Source: Magnaporthiopsis rhizophila (taxonomy: Eukaryota; Ascomycota; Sordariomycetes; Magnaporthales; Magnaporthaceae). Taken from it: DNA of 64,000 bases. Location of the stretch: the NCBI GenBank assembly GCA_003049465.1, contig PYSS01000015.1, positions 324,807 to 388,806 on the forward strand. Reading direction: 5' to 3'. This document shows, piece by piece, positions 11,005 through 21,167 of the stretch (the stretch's first letter is position 1; each line of letters begins with the position of its first letter). The translations under genes were made by a program, and so were the position numbers. The notes under the pieces are model-generated. The model worked only from the letters and a program-made list of their open reading frames with translations, was not told the DNA's origin and made no database searches.

Positions 11005-11048
11005 AAGAACATTCTGCCCATGACACCGAAAAAGAGACAAACGCAACC

Positions 11049-12182
11049 ATGTTACCCCGAACCGATGCCAGTTATTTCCAGCAGTGGTTGGTATCCCTAT
11101 CCGGTATCACCACGGGCAAGGAGGAGCCTGTCCCCTCGACGCCACTGCGTGCGCCCGTAGCCCAGGGAAGGGAAGAGACGCTGGACTGGGTGCAGAGCCA
11201 GACGCCAGAAGAGCGGGAGGCCGCCTCGCGGCGGCTGGAGGCAGTTATTGCTATGGCCGAAGCCGGGACGCGCGCGAGAGAACGCCAGACAGGGCTGACA
11301 GAACATCGTGATGTGCAGATCCGCCAAGACGGCTCCCGCCCCCTCGGGGACGCCGCCCCGGTCCTGCCACAGTTTACCTCAGAGGACGGGTTCGAAAGCC
11401 TGAGCAGGTCGGTCCTCTCCGAGCCAGTGTTTCGGGATGGCGATGCACCGGCGACGACGACGACCGACTTGACCCCTCCCCCGGCGGCCTGGCGCCCTCC
11501 AGGGCAGCGCAATAGCCGCGATGACGAGGTGGGTGTTTCCATCGCGGGCCCGAGTCGAGCCCAACCGTCGCCCGAGCCACGCTCGCCATCACCGTCAAGC
11601 TGCAACTGCAGCGTCCGGAGAAGCATGCGCCTGGTGTCCGAGCTGGCCTCGTACCTGTGCATCCCCAGCACCTCGGCCGCCGACGTGCTGCAGTACGTGG
11701 TGGAGCTTGACAGGCTGCGGGTGAGCCTGGCGCTCCAGTACCCGCAGGACGCTGCCCGGTTCAACGCCATCGACTGGAGCGATGCCCTGAGCGCCGACAC
11801 CGCCGCCGCCCTCCGGGGGAGGAGGAGGCGGTCCCGCTGTTGGTGCGCGGCCCCGCGTGTGCTGCGGTTTTGGGTGCGGCTCCTGGCCCTGTTCGACCTG
11901 AGGGGCATACCCGAGGCTCTCGACGTCATCCGGCGGCGCGAGGACCTCTTCCCCTTGCTGGCGGACAAGGAGAGGAAGAGGAGGGCAAAGGGCAAGGCTC
12001 GCGCCTGGGACTTTCCCGGTATCCGCCCCTACCGTTTGACCGGCGTGCTTGCTGTTTACGATGTGGGCTTCCCCCTCATCACGAACTGCAGCCCAAAGCA
12101 AAAGGTGGCTGTCGCCCGGGTTCGAGAGTGGGAGCCGCCAGGTAGGTCGACTCTGCACATGGGTGAAAATACAGACATCTAG
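11049..12182 (+). CDS. Hypothetical protein, 377 aa, no recognised family
   Basis: A single-exon frame with a TATA box just upstream and the start context AACCATG. Residues 40-80 are charged and helical. Residues 130-200 are Pro/Ser/Thr-rich and probably disordered. From about residue 200 the protein looks ordered, with an LxVSELASYLCIP stretch, a basic run RGRRRRSRCWC and a repeated RKRRAKGKARAW basic segment that could be a nuclear signal. I do not recognise any domain. The antisense frame is also open (307 codons), so direction rests on the TATA box and on the more plausible composition of this strand. A GTAGGT near 12141 could be a donor for an unseen last exon. Confidence 0.5.
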   Translation: MLPRTDASYFQQWLVSLSGITTGKEEPVPSTPLRAPVAQGREETLDWVQSQTPEEREAASRRLEAVIAMAEAGTRARERQTGLTEHRDVQIRQDGSRPLGDAAPVLPQFTSEDGFESLSRSVLSEPVFRDGDAPATTTTDLTPPPAAWRPPGQRNSRDDEVGVSIAGPSRAQPSPEPRSPSPSSCNCSVRRSMRLVSELASYLCIPSTSAADVLQYVVELDRLRVSLALQYPQDAARFNAIDWSDALSADTAAALRGRRRRSRCWCAAPRVLRFWVRLLALFDLRGIPEALDVIRRREDLFPLLADKERKRRAKGKARAWDFPGIRPYRLTGVLAVYDVGFPLITNCSPKQKVAVARVREWEPPGRSTLHMGENTDI

Positions 12183-12681
12183 GTTTCTTTTATCGGTGGC
12201 TGTAGAGGCGCCCGCCCATGTAGGTTATTATGATATGGCCTAACTGTTCTCGTATTCCCCACTGGAGCTATATTCAATGATATCTAGTCTAAAAATGACA
12301 GCTAGTCCACCAAGAGTGTCCGTCTCTACATGGTCACATGGCATGCCGCGTGTGTGTATCCAACAGTTCGATACAAGGCATGAAGTCGCATCAAAAGCAA
12401 CTGATCAGATTGGGGTTAGAGATCAAGGGGTGTGCTATTTTGCGATTTTGCGACACCGAAATAAAAATTTCTGCTGGACGGAAACTCCTGCCCCCAGACG
12501 CAACTTTAAAAACTCTTTTATGGTGCTCTGTGGTATTCTGGATAAGACAAATGAAGATACAAAGCTGCGTGAGGATGGCAGCGCGCAGACACAACGAATA
12601 GGCATACATGATGTTCAACATGTGAAGCGCGAGTCCCTTTCCCAATTATGTTTCCTCGAGCCCCTGCACCTCGTGTGCCCT
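12183..12681. other. Intergenic, tail-to-tail 377-aa ORF / PMT4
   Basis: About 500 AT-richer bases between convergent genes. No coding or RNA feature was recognised. Confidence 0.5.
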
Positions 12682-15207
12682 CTATTTCGCAAAGTGCAGA
12701 TCGTAGCCGAGCCACTTCCGCCGCACCACCTGCTCAACGCTCAGCCCAGGGTAGCCGTACGTCAGCGGAAGGAAGAAGTACCAGCTCGCCGCCACCATCG
12801 CCAGTATGCTCAGCGACACAATCCAGGTCGCCAGCATACTCTGGCCGGCGAACCGCTCCCGGGCTGTAATGTGCCGCTTCGAAGTCGTCGCCACTGCCAC
12901 CTTCTTCCCAGGCTTGCCCACCTGCTGGTCCGCAACCACCTCGGGCGCATCTGAGTTGCAGATGAACTCGACTAGAGCACCTGCCACAAGAGTCGACGCC
13001 AGATGTGAGGGGAGATAGTGGTGTAGGAAGAGCTGCCTGCCCATGACGTAGAAGGGGATGTAGTGTGTCGCCCAAGACATGAAGAAGAACCCAGTCGAGT
13101 TGTACAGTCGGGAGCGAGAACCTGCAGCGCCATTAAAAATATTGCGTGCCGTTAGAAAGTGTTTCTTGCAACGACAATCAAGGGGAGTGTGGGTTGGTTA
13201 ACTTACGATGATCCAGGGCATCCACGCCACGGCGCAGCGAGAATTGGTCCGCGGCCACTATGCCAATGTAGACGGCAAGCAGACTGCTGGCAATCCACCA
13301 TCCGATGGGGTTGCCGAGGAAGTAGATCTGGCGGCGGGTGTCGTTTTGGGTCCAGAAGCTGACACCGCGCAGCAGGAATGGCCATTGGTAAGGCAGCGTG
13401 GCGTACGGATGGCTGCTGGTAAGCTGGCTGTTGTGCCAGAACATGGATCTCTGTAGCTCGAACCACTTGCGGATGAAGGGCAACGTCTTGACCTTCTTCT
13501 CAACCTTTAGGCGGCGCGGACTATCGGCGGGGAGCGATGGGATGTCCTCAACCAGCCACACGTTGGAGCTGGGCGAGATCTGCTTGTTGCCGTTGATTTC
13601 CTGCTGCTTATGGCCCCATTCGGGCAAAGGAGTCGTGTGGGTCCACATGGCGACCTTACTCGGGTTGTGGATGAACTTGAAGTGCGTCGCCACGCTCTTC
13701 AGTTCCTGGCCGGCCTTTCCGCCTTCGAAGCGGACCTCGAACAGGGTGTCCTGCGCGCGGCTGCCGAGGGCGTCCTCGACGGACACAGTGGTGAATTCCT
13801 GGTTGGTCGGGTAGTAAGGGGAGGCGACGTCGTGCGACAGGAGAATGGTGTCGGTGCCGATATGGCGAAGACGGACGAGCTCCTGGTGGCGAACCACGCG
13901 ACCCTCCTGCTTGTCGTTGTTTGCGGGGATGATCTGCCAGTAGTTGTTGGTGTCGTTGAAGGGGTAGCCAGTCACCTGCTGGCCCTGGCTGGACACGCGG
14001 CCGTCGTCGTAGCGCAGCGGATACCTGTCGGGATGGCTGTGGAGGTACGTCTTGGTCTCCTTATGCTTCACCGTGATGGTGTCGTAGTAGTTGACGGTGA
14101 GGGCGTTGGCCAGCATGACGTTGTCACTCAGGGTCTCCTGGAACGCGGGGGTCATGAAGTCGTCGCCAGGGCCGGACCGGGTGAGGACGGCAAAGTGCAC
14201 CTGGAACCAGAACAGGTAGAAGAGGAAGGGCATGAGGATAAGACCAAATGCGCGGGCAGCAAAGTGCTTGGCGAAGAGGGGCAGGCTCAGGGCGCCTCCA
14301 GGGCGCTTCACGTCAAGCAGATCCCACAAGTCGATGACGACGGCCGAGCCGATGGAGATGAAGGCGAACGTGCCGACATACTTCGTGGACATGTCGCAAG
14401 AGAGCGCGAAACCAGTCAGGATCAGCCACTTCCACCACTTGCGTGAGAAGGCCTCGTGGCGCAGCTTGTAGAACTTGACGTAGCAGAGCAGACTGCAGGC
14501 GAAGGCGAAGATGAGAGTGGCGTCGAGGAGGATCAGGCGGGTCTGGCCAATGTGGGCGTTGTCGAGCAGGATTAGGCCGGAGGCCAGAATGCAAGCGGGC
14601 AGGCTGTAGCCCGACTCCCACATGATGAGATAGACGACCGAGACAGTAAGGGCGCCCAGGAGGGCCGGGAGCGAGCGGAATGCAACGTAGGGGACCTTGT
14701 TGACGACGTACGAGTCGCCGATGTTGTCGAAATGAAAATGGCCATCGTAGCCAACCAGCCATCCGACGAAGGCGAAAAGGAGCTTGCCAAAGGGCGGGTG
14801 GACGTCGAAAAAGTATGTCTTTTGGAGGTAGTAGGAGGCGAACTAGAGATAGGACAGAGGTCGGGCTTGTGTCAGTCGCGTCTTTGGGTTGAGTGGCCGG
14901 CCTACTTGCGCCAACACGCCACAGATGGCAGTGAGCTCCTGGCTGGTCCTCTTACCTTGCCGAAGTGAACCTCGTCGAAGACGACCTCATTGGGGTGGCT
15001 GATTCCCCAGAACCTGGTCACAAACGCGAGGGCTGTGATGAGGACAAAGGTGATCTGGTAGTCTCTCTCAGGCCCGGTAGAAGCGGCGGCGAGTTTGGGA
15101 GCCTTGGCCAGCTCGTCAAGGTCGACGGCGCCGTCCTTTGGCTTTCGGGTCGACCCGGGGACATTGCGCTGGCGCAAGCTCCCTTGAGGGGTCGCTGTCG
15201 TGGCCAT
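12682..15207 (-). CDS. PMT4: Dolichyl-phosphate-mannose-protein O-mannosyltransferase, PMT4 type
   Basis: ER multi-pass enzyme that transfers mannose from dolichyl-phosphate mannose to Ser/Thr of secretory and membrane proteins. Proposed exons are 15207-14956, 14842-13207 and 13121-12682, giving 775 aa, the usual PMT4 length. Intron 1 (113 bp) has donor GTAAGA and an ACTGAC branch; intron 2 (85 bp) has GTAAGT and CTGCAG. The catalytic acidic pair sits in VVFDEVHFGK (D78-E79) at the end of exon 1. Exon 2 continues with FASYYLQKTYFFDVHPPFGK and the DNIGDSY loop, then hydrophobic helices, then the luminal MIR region. Exon 3 carries YNSTGFFF and the C-terminal membrane helices. Sequence around VIDLWDLLD and GRQLFLHHYLP points to the PMT4 subfamily, whose members generally act on membrane-anchored substrates. 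The start follows MATTATPQG rather than an upstream in-frame codon. Confidence 0.93.
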
Positions 15208-16079
15208 GATGGAACAGGCCACCCGGGGGTGGTGGACACGGTGGGAGGAAACGCGCCGTGCCAATTCCCAAGGGCTGGGCCGGGCTCGCTGCAATCGCAG
15301 AAACCAGAGCGGGTGTCACACAGCCCCAGGAAGCAAGAAACAAGGAGCGAGAACAGGGGAGTACAATGCTCTTGGAAGGAGGTACGGATGTCCCATCCGT
15401 TGGGATCGAAGATAAAGAGGTTGAAAGAACGAAATGAAAGAGGATGTTGAGGAAGGAGGGTCAAGTCCTCCTGCAAATCAGCAAATCATGCCAATCGCGC
15501 GTTACTTCAGCCCAGTTGCCACTTGGCAGTTCTGTCTGCCAACTCCTTTTTTTTTTTTATTTCGCGGTTCTGGAGGCGGTGGAGCTGGAATTGGGGTTTG
15601 TATCCAGGTACCTGGCCCTGGCGCCGATCACTGCCTCCGTCATAAGTACCATGGTACATGGCTGCTGGTTGGTGAGGGGCCCAAGCTCCTCCATCCAATC
15701 CATTTTGATCCCAAGTGTATCAGGGATAAAAAGTCCAGGCTGCCAATCAGCACTGACAGCGGCCAGGGATCTTGGCTGCTTTCCGGGAGCCACCCGACGG
15801 CAGCGACTCCGCGATGCACCACCGGGCCTGTCACACTGTATTCAAACTGCTGGACTGATGCGACCCCTCGGCCCATCGGCCCCTCCGTTGTTCGGAGGAA
15901 CGACGGTGGAAGCTTGCGAGTTTTCCGTCGGCTGGTTACGTTTTAGCTGAGGGGATTGGACGGAATCTGGTACGTAACCTTGCATAGCTGCGCGGCCCCG
16001 CGTTCTTATATAAGACCTCCCAACCTGACACGACCACACGCCAAAACTGCGATTGACGCATCAAGAACATCCAGGTTTC
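15208..16079. other. Divergent promoter region PMT4 / RidA
   Basis: About 870 bases between divergent genes, with a T-run near 15548-15560 and a TATA box facing the RidA gene. No other gene is visible. Confidence 0.6.
16007..16014 (+). promoter_or_regulatory. TATA box (TATATAAG) of the RidA gene
   Basis: A perfect TATATAAG 66 bases before the first ATG at 16080 and about 110 bases before the second in-frame ATG. It would allow a transcript covering both starts. Confidence 0.5.
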
Positions 16080-16805
16080 ATGTCGGCATTGACGTTGCGT
16101 CCATTTGTCTTAAGAGCCTCCCGAGCCGCACTCACATCATCTCGTCCACTTTTCTATCCGCGTAACGCCCCGGCTCTGTGCAAAATGGCCAGCAACATGA
16201 CTGCCATCAACAGCAAGGATGCTGCCCCTCGTCAGTTGCCGGTCTGCCTGCAGCTGCCTATTTTCGGAGAGCAGTCTTCTGTCAAACAATTAAAACAGGG
16301 CAGCTTACGCTAACAATACCGAAACACCCAGCTGCCGGCCCCTACGTAAGTGTAAATAGCCCGGGTTGCTACGGCAAACACAACCAACTAACCTCCCCCG
16401 CAGTCCCACGCAATCAAGACGCCCAGCGCCATCTACTGCTCCGGCTCGATCCCCGTCGACTCCCAGGGCAACCTGGTCGAGGGCACGATCCAGCAGAAGA
16501 CCGAGGCCTGCATCAAGAATCTCCGTGCCGTCCTGGCCGAGGCCGGCTCGTCACTCGAAAAGGTCGTCAAGGTCAACATCTTCCTCGCCGACATGGGGGA
16601 CTTTGCGGTGAGTTTGAGTCACAATCAATGGGAGTCATGCGCAGAGATGGGCCCCATGATGGCTGACATGATTTGTGTGTCAATATAGAGCATGAACGAG
16701 GAGTACGCAAAGCACTTCACGCACAAGCCGGCCCGCAGCTGTGTTGCTGTCAAGACCTTGCCCAAGAATGTCGAGGTTGAGATTGAGTGCATCGCGCTGC
16801 CATGA
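16080..16805 (+). CDS. MMF1: Mitochondrial RidA/YjgF/UK114 protein (Mmf1-like), four exons with a 14-nt micro-exon
   Basis: Enamine/imine deaminase that removes reactive 2-aminoacrylate-type intermediates arising from PLP enzymes. Proposed exons are 16080-16230, 16332-16345, 16404-16607 and 16689-16805, giving 161 aa. Exon 2 is only 14 nt but is needed to rebuild PPAGPYSHAIKTPSA, the family signature, and keeps frame through phases 1 and 0. Its flanking introns have GCTAAC and ACTAAC branches. The catalytic-pocket Arg is in KPARSCVAVKTLP and the C-terminus EIECIALP is typical. The first 35 residues (MSALTLRPFVLRASRAAL...) are rich in Arg, Ser and Ala without acids, as in mitochondrial presequences; a second ATG begins MASNMTAINSK and could give a cytosolic form. 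Confidence 0.9.
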
Positions 16806-17087
16806 AGACATTGTGCTGCTGAAGTGTAATTCTAAGGCTTGTTGCTGGCACCGGGTGACGGATAGATGGATATTATTGCCGCAGACATAACACGGTAGCA
16901 AAAGCACGCAATTGGGCCATTCTGGGACCGGTCTACTTTTTCTTCAAGCTTTTTGATTTTTTTCTATCTTTCTTTCTTTTTCCTTCCCTCCCTCTATCTG
17001 TCTCTCCATTTTTATTGACTTGTATGACAAAGAGAGTCGGGGCTAAAAGCCTGGGTGAGAGCAAGCTGCAAAACAGGAAACAGGGGC

Positions 17088-19197
17088 TTAGTGGTGGAAG
17101 AGACGGATGCTCTGCTCCACAAAGGTGATTCCAAGCTTCTCGGCCGTTTCGAAGACGACCTGGTCGTTCTGACTTCCAGATGGCGCAGCCATGTACTTGA
17201 CGCCTGAACGGGCAGCCCTGAAGACGTTGTCGGGAAAGGGGAACTGGGGGTTGGTCGCAGAACGAAAGAAGTCAGCAAGCGCAACCAAGTCCATGTCGTC
17301 ACCCACATACAGCCCACGGCNNNNNNNNNNNNNNNNNNNNNNNNNNNNNNNNNNNNNNNNNNNNNNNNNNNNNNNNNNNNNNNNNNNNNNNNNNNNNNNN
17401 NNNNNNNNNNNNNNNNNNNNNNNNNNNNNNNNNNNNCTTACAAAGGCGTCGCTCGAGATGACGACGTCGGTCAGCTTCCCGAGCCACTCTTCCCTCTCGG
17501 CCTCGGTAAAGGCGGCGGGGACCTCTTCAAACAGGGCCTCGAAGGCATCCTTCTCGGCCCCCGCCTTGGGCAGCTGGCCGCTGACCAGCAGGTCGATGGC
17601 GTTGCTCTTCTCGGGCCTCTTGGCGCCCTGCTTCCACTTGGCGGCCAGGACGCGGGGGTGGAAGCGTAGCCACCAGTTGTCGGCCTTGTCGCCGGCGAGG
17701 CGGGTGCAGTGAATGCGCGACTGCTGGCCGGCGCCGAGGCCGATGACCTGGCCGTTGGCGGCGTAGCAGACCGAGTTGCTCTGCGTGTACTTGAGCGCGA
17801 TGGTGGCGACGGCCAGGTCGCGCAGCGCGGTCTCGGGCAGCGGGGTTGCCGCGTCCTTGGGCGTGATGATGGAGCCGAACGAAGCGGGCGAGATCTTTGC
17901 GTCGTTGCGGTGCTGCGACAGGTTGATGCCGTAGACGGTGCGCTGCTCGCGTGTGGGGGGCTCGTATTCCGGGTCCATCTCAAGCACGAGGTAGCGGCCG
18001 CCCTTCTTCTTCTTGAGGATGGCTAGGGCGGCGGCCTCGTAGCCGGGCGCGATGATGCCGTCCGACACCTCCCGCGAGATGATCTTGGCGGTGGGCTCGT
18101 CGACGACGTCGCTCAGCGCGATCATGTCGCCAAAGGAGCTCATGCGGTCGGCGCCGCGGGCGCGGGCGTAGGCCTGGGCCAGGCCGGACGAGTCGATGCC
18201 CTCGATACCCTCGACCATGTACACCTTCTTCTCGTCGTCGCTGAGCGGGAGGCCGATGGCGGCACCGGCGGGCGAGACGTGCTTGAAGCTAGCGGCGGCG
18301 GGCCTGCCGAGCGCCTCCTTGAGCTCCTTGACCAGCGGCCAGGCGTTGAGGGCGTCGAGGAGGTTGATATAGCCGGGCGCGCCGCAGAGGACCTTGAAGG
18401 GCAGGTTGCCGTCCTTGGTGTAGGCCGAGGCGGGCTTCTGGTGGGGGTTGGCGCCGTAGCGCAGCGCAAGGTGCTGCAGGCCGTCCGAGGCGTACTGGCG
18501 GCGGAAGAAGTCGGAGATGGCGGCGTCGTAGTCGGCCGTGTGCTCAAAGGCTTTGAGGGCGTAGAGCTTGCGGCTGGACTCCTTGATCTCGCCGGCGTCG
18601 AGCTCCTTGAGGAACTCGGCGTAGTCGTTGGGGTCGCTGAGGATGGTGACGCGCGAGTGGTTCTTGGCGGCGGCACGGATGAGGGTGACGCCGCCGATGT
18701 CGATCTCCTCAACAGCCTCGGGCACCGTCACATTGATCTTGGCGACTGTGTCCTTGAAGGGGTACAGATTACAGACGACGTAGTCGACCTTGTCGATGCT
18801 CTGCTCGGCAAGATCCTTCTCGTCCGACTCCAGGTTGCGCGCCAGGATGCCGGCGTGGACGGCCGGGTGCAGCGTCTTGACCCGGCCGGCGAGCATTTCG
18901 GGGGCCTTGGTGATGGCCGAGATATCCCTGCGCGTGGAGAGAAGAGCCAGTGGAGGCGCGTTAGCTGGCCACCGAGCAAGTCACCATGCCCTCCCTGCTG
19001 GTCATTGTGTATCCTAGCAGCCCTTTGCTCCGTTTCCTCATGACTTACTCAACGGCGAACCCAGACTCTCGAATCATCTTGGCCGTGCCGCCAGATGCAA
19101 GGATGCGGACGTCATTCTTGACAAGGCCCTTGGCCAGATCCAGCAGGCCTGTCTTGTCGAAGACCGACACAATCGCAATGCGCTGCGTTGCCCCCAT
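17088..19197 (-). CDS. ADE17: Bifunctional AICAR transformylase / IMP cyclohydrolase (ATIC, ADE16/17 type)
   Basis: Catalyses the last two steps of de novo purine synthesis, AICAR to FAICAR to IMP, in the cytosol. Proposed exons are 19197-19049, 18927-17442 and 17243-17088, giving 596 aa, the normal length. The N-terminal half is the MGS-like cyclohydrolase (SVFDKTGLLDLAKGL, AGRVKTLHPAVHAG). The transformylase Lys-His dyad is present in AASFKHVSPAGAA (K265-H266). Exon 2 ends ISSDAF and exon 3 starts FPFPDNVFRAARSGV, matching the yeast order SSDAFFPFPDNV. The last intron (17441-17244, 198 bp as assembled) has donor GTAAG, branch TGCTGAC and acceptor CCCAG, and contains all 116 N. If read straight through, the frame stays open and adds a spurious insertion. 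The C-terminal LFHH is intact. Confidence 0.95.
17321..17436. other. Assembly gap, 116 N
   Basis: A run of N lying wholly within the last intron of the ATIC gene, so the coding sequence is probably complete. The true gap length is unknown. Confidence 0.95.
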
Positions 19198-19902
19198 TGT
19201 TTTGGTTGCTGGTTGCAGATATTCCCGGTGGTGCTTGGTCCAGGAGGCCTTCTGTCTCAGTCAAGAGGCAGATGGGGAGGGCGCAAGTACATGGAAGAGG
19301 ATGGAGGGGCGCGGGGGTCGCCGGAGCGCGCTTTTTTTTTTTTTTTTTTTTTTTTTTTTCCCCCTTTTTTTTTTTTTTTTTTTTTTTTTTACCCCAGATT
19401 TTCATTCCCATTTCCCCTCCCTCTGACGTAATCGGATATGAGAATGATGGGGAAGAGCTACCTAAGGTACCCCTATATAGATATATGGTAGCTCTGGACC
19501 TTTTAAGAGTGGTAGGGTCAATCAGAGCAAATTCATCGTCAAACCATGCATGGCTTAAGCGGGCAGCCATCTGGGGTCATGGTACGAGTGAACTACACCT
19601 GTATGGCATCATTTAATTTTTAAGGACGCACCCTCTTTGTTGTCTGGCTTGCATCCCAACGTCGGGTAGGGTTGGGTCAAATTTAGAACCCCCTCGTCAA
19701 TATTGGCGACCTCCCTGCCACCTAAATGATCGCCATTTGCCAACCCATCTCAGCTCGGATTCCCATCCCAAAGCCGGGGATTTGTAGAAACATGAATGAG
19801 ATCGACCGAGCATGACTAAAGCGTCCCGAGTCTGAAAAGAAGCTGGACAAAGCGCCACGAAGTGTCAAAACGCATAAACAAGAAGAAAATACACAACCCG
19901 TC
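19198..19902. other. Divergent promoter region ATIC / G-patch gene
   Basis: About 700 bases containing the large poly(dT) tract at 19332-19390, a TATATAG-like sequence near 19474 and an AGGTACC element near 19466. No gene was seen. Confidence 0.6.
19332..19390 (+). repeat. T28-C5-T26 homopolymer tract
   Basis: Two long T runs (19332-19359 and 19365-19390) separated by CCCCC, about 135-195 bases upstream of the ATIC start. Poly(dA:dT) tracts of this kind exclude nucleosomes in fungal promoters. Exact lengths may carry sequencing error. Confidence 0.85.
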
Positions 19903-21021
19903 ATGGAGGAGAAACGCGCAGCCCAAGATGCCGCCGCCGCCGCCGATGACGACGATGACTATATGAACATGGTCTTCACCGACGCCCCCGCCGCCCCGGA
20001 GACGTCGCTGCAGCGGCGCCAGCGCGAGCGGCGCGAGGCCGAGCTGCGCGGGCGCGTCAAGTCCAAGGCCGAGCTGGCGGCCGAGGAGGCGGCCAAGCGC
20101 GAGGCCGCACTGGCCAAGTCGCTGCTGCACGACCCGGCCGCCGTCAAGAAGAGCAAGGGGTTCGCCATGATGGCCAAGATGGGCTTCAAGCCCGGCGCCG
20201 CCCTCGGTCGTCAGCAGCAACAGCAGGAACCGCCGCCAACGACCGTTGAGGGTGGTGGTGGTGGTGGTGGGAGCGGGACCGTTGTCGACGGTGGCGTGTT
20301 GTCACCATCCTCACCATCACCACCACCAGCCGCAATCCTCGAGCCCGTCCGCATCTCCATAAAAGACGGCCGCGGCGGCATCGGCCTGGCCAGCGAGCGC
20401 GAGCGCAAGCGCAAGGTGGACGAGGCCGCCGCCGCTGCGGGTGCCGCCACCGCCGACGAGACCAAGCGCGCCCGGCCCGACGAAGGCGAGTTCCGCGACC
20501 GCGTGCGGCGGGAACGCGAGGCCGCGCGTAAGGAGAGCCAGCTGCACGCGGCGCAAAAGGTCGCCGAGCGCATGGGCGAGGACGAGGATGAAGAGCAGCG
20601 GAAAGGGGAGCCGCGCTCGTCTGTCAGGAGCCGGCCCCTGAAATCCATCAACGTGCTGTGGCGCGGCCTGGTGCGGGCGCGCGAGGAGGCGGAGCGAGAC
20701 AGGAGGATGAGACATGATCTGCAACAGACCCTCTCGCGGCTGCCGACCTACGATGACGACGACGAGGACGAGGACGACAAGAGGGCGCTGTGGAAGACCT
20801 CTACTGCTACCACTACTTCTACCACCTATGTTACGGCCGAGGATCTCGACGAGGATGACGAGGAGCTCGAGAGCTTCAACTCACGCGACGTCGACGACAG
20901 GCTACAGGCCGTGGTCGGACATCTACGCGAGGCGCATCGCTATTGCTTCTGGTGTAAACACGTGTACCCGGATGAACGGTTGGAAGGCTGCCCCGGAACG
21001 ACGGAGGAGGACCACGACTGA
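19903..21021 (+). CDS. G-patch and DUF4187 protein (GPATCH11-like)
   Basis: Single-exon 372-aa protein with the layout of GPATCH11/CCDC75: a G-patch near the N-terminus, a charged helical middle and a C-terminal DUF4187 motif (YCFWCKHVYPDERLEGCPG). G-patch proteins activate DEAH-box RNA helicases, so a role in pre-mRNA splicing is likely but inferred. The G-patch begins KSKGFAMMAKMGFKPGAALGR at about residue 84 and seems to resume at EPVRISIKDGRGGIGL near residue 148. The gap is a low-complexity insert with Q, P, polyglycine and S/P runs. Residues 10-20 and 280-335 are very acidic. The frame ends 146 bases before the tail of the convergent PPR gene. Confidence 0.85.
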   Translation: MEEKRAAQDAAAAADDDDDYMNMVFTDAPAAPETSLQRRQRERREAELRGRVKSKAELAAEEAAKREAALAKSLLHDPAAVKKSKGFAMMAKMGFKPGAALGRQQQQQEPPPTTVEGGGGGGGSGTVVDGGVLSPSSPSPPPAAILEPVRISIKDGRGGIGLASERERKRKVDEAAAAAGAATADETKRARPDEGEFRDRVRREREAARKESQLHAAQKVAERMGEDEDEEQRKGEPRSSVRSRPLKSINVLWRGLVRAREEAERDRRMRHDLQQTLSRLPTYDDDDEDEDDKRALWKTSTATTTSTTYVTAEDLDEDDEELESFNSRDVDDRLQAVVGHLREAHRYCFWCKHVYPDERLEGCPGTTEEDHD

Positions 21022-21167
21022 GCTGCGAGCAAATTTAAAAGTTGAAACATTGATGTACATTGGGTATGTGAGGCGTCGTGGCGATATATCGTGAGTCTAA
21101 ATCCCATAGCCGTTTATTCATTCAAACATTGGCCATTTTTTAACAGTCGTGTTATTGCACTATCTCT

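Larger units (their letters stand above)
10523..11048. other. Divergent promoter region, 46-aa ORF / 377-aa ORF
   Basis: About 525 bases between the small minus-strand ORF and the plus-strand 377-aa ORF. It contains one TATATAAG box facing each way (10661-10654 minus, 10997-11004 plus). Confidence 0.45.

Noticed and set aside
11072..11995. 307-codon minus-strand frame opposite the 377-aa ORF
   Set aside because: Ser/Arg-rich with no domain; the plus strand has the TATA box. Kept only as a remark because direction is not proven.
13610..14446. 278-codon plus-strand frame
   Set aside because: Antisense to PMT4 exon 2, which is unambiguous.
17245..17320. Novel insertion in ATIC next to the N run
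   Set aside because: Explained as intron sequence by a donor, branch and acceptor and by family continuity SSDAF-FPFPDNV.
18279..19043. 254-codon plus-strand frame
   Set aside because: Antisense to ATIC; Val/Gly/Leu-rich shadow.
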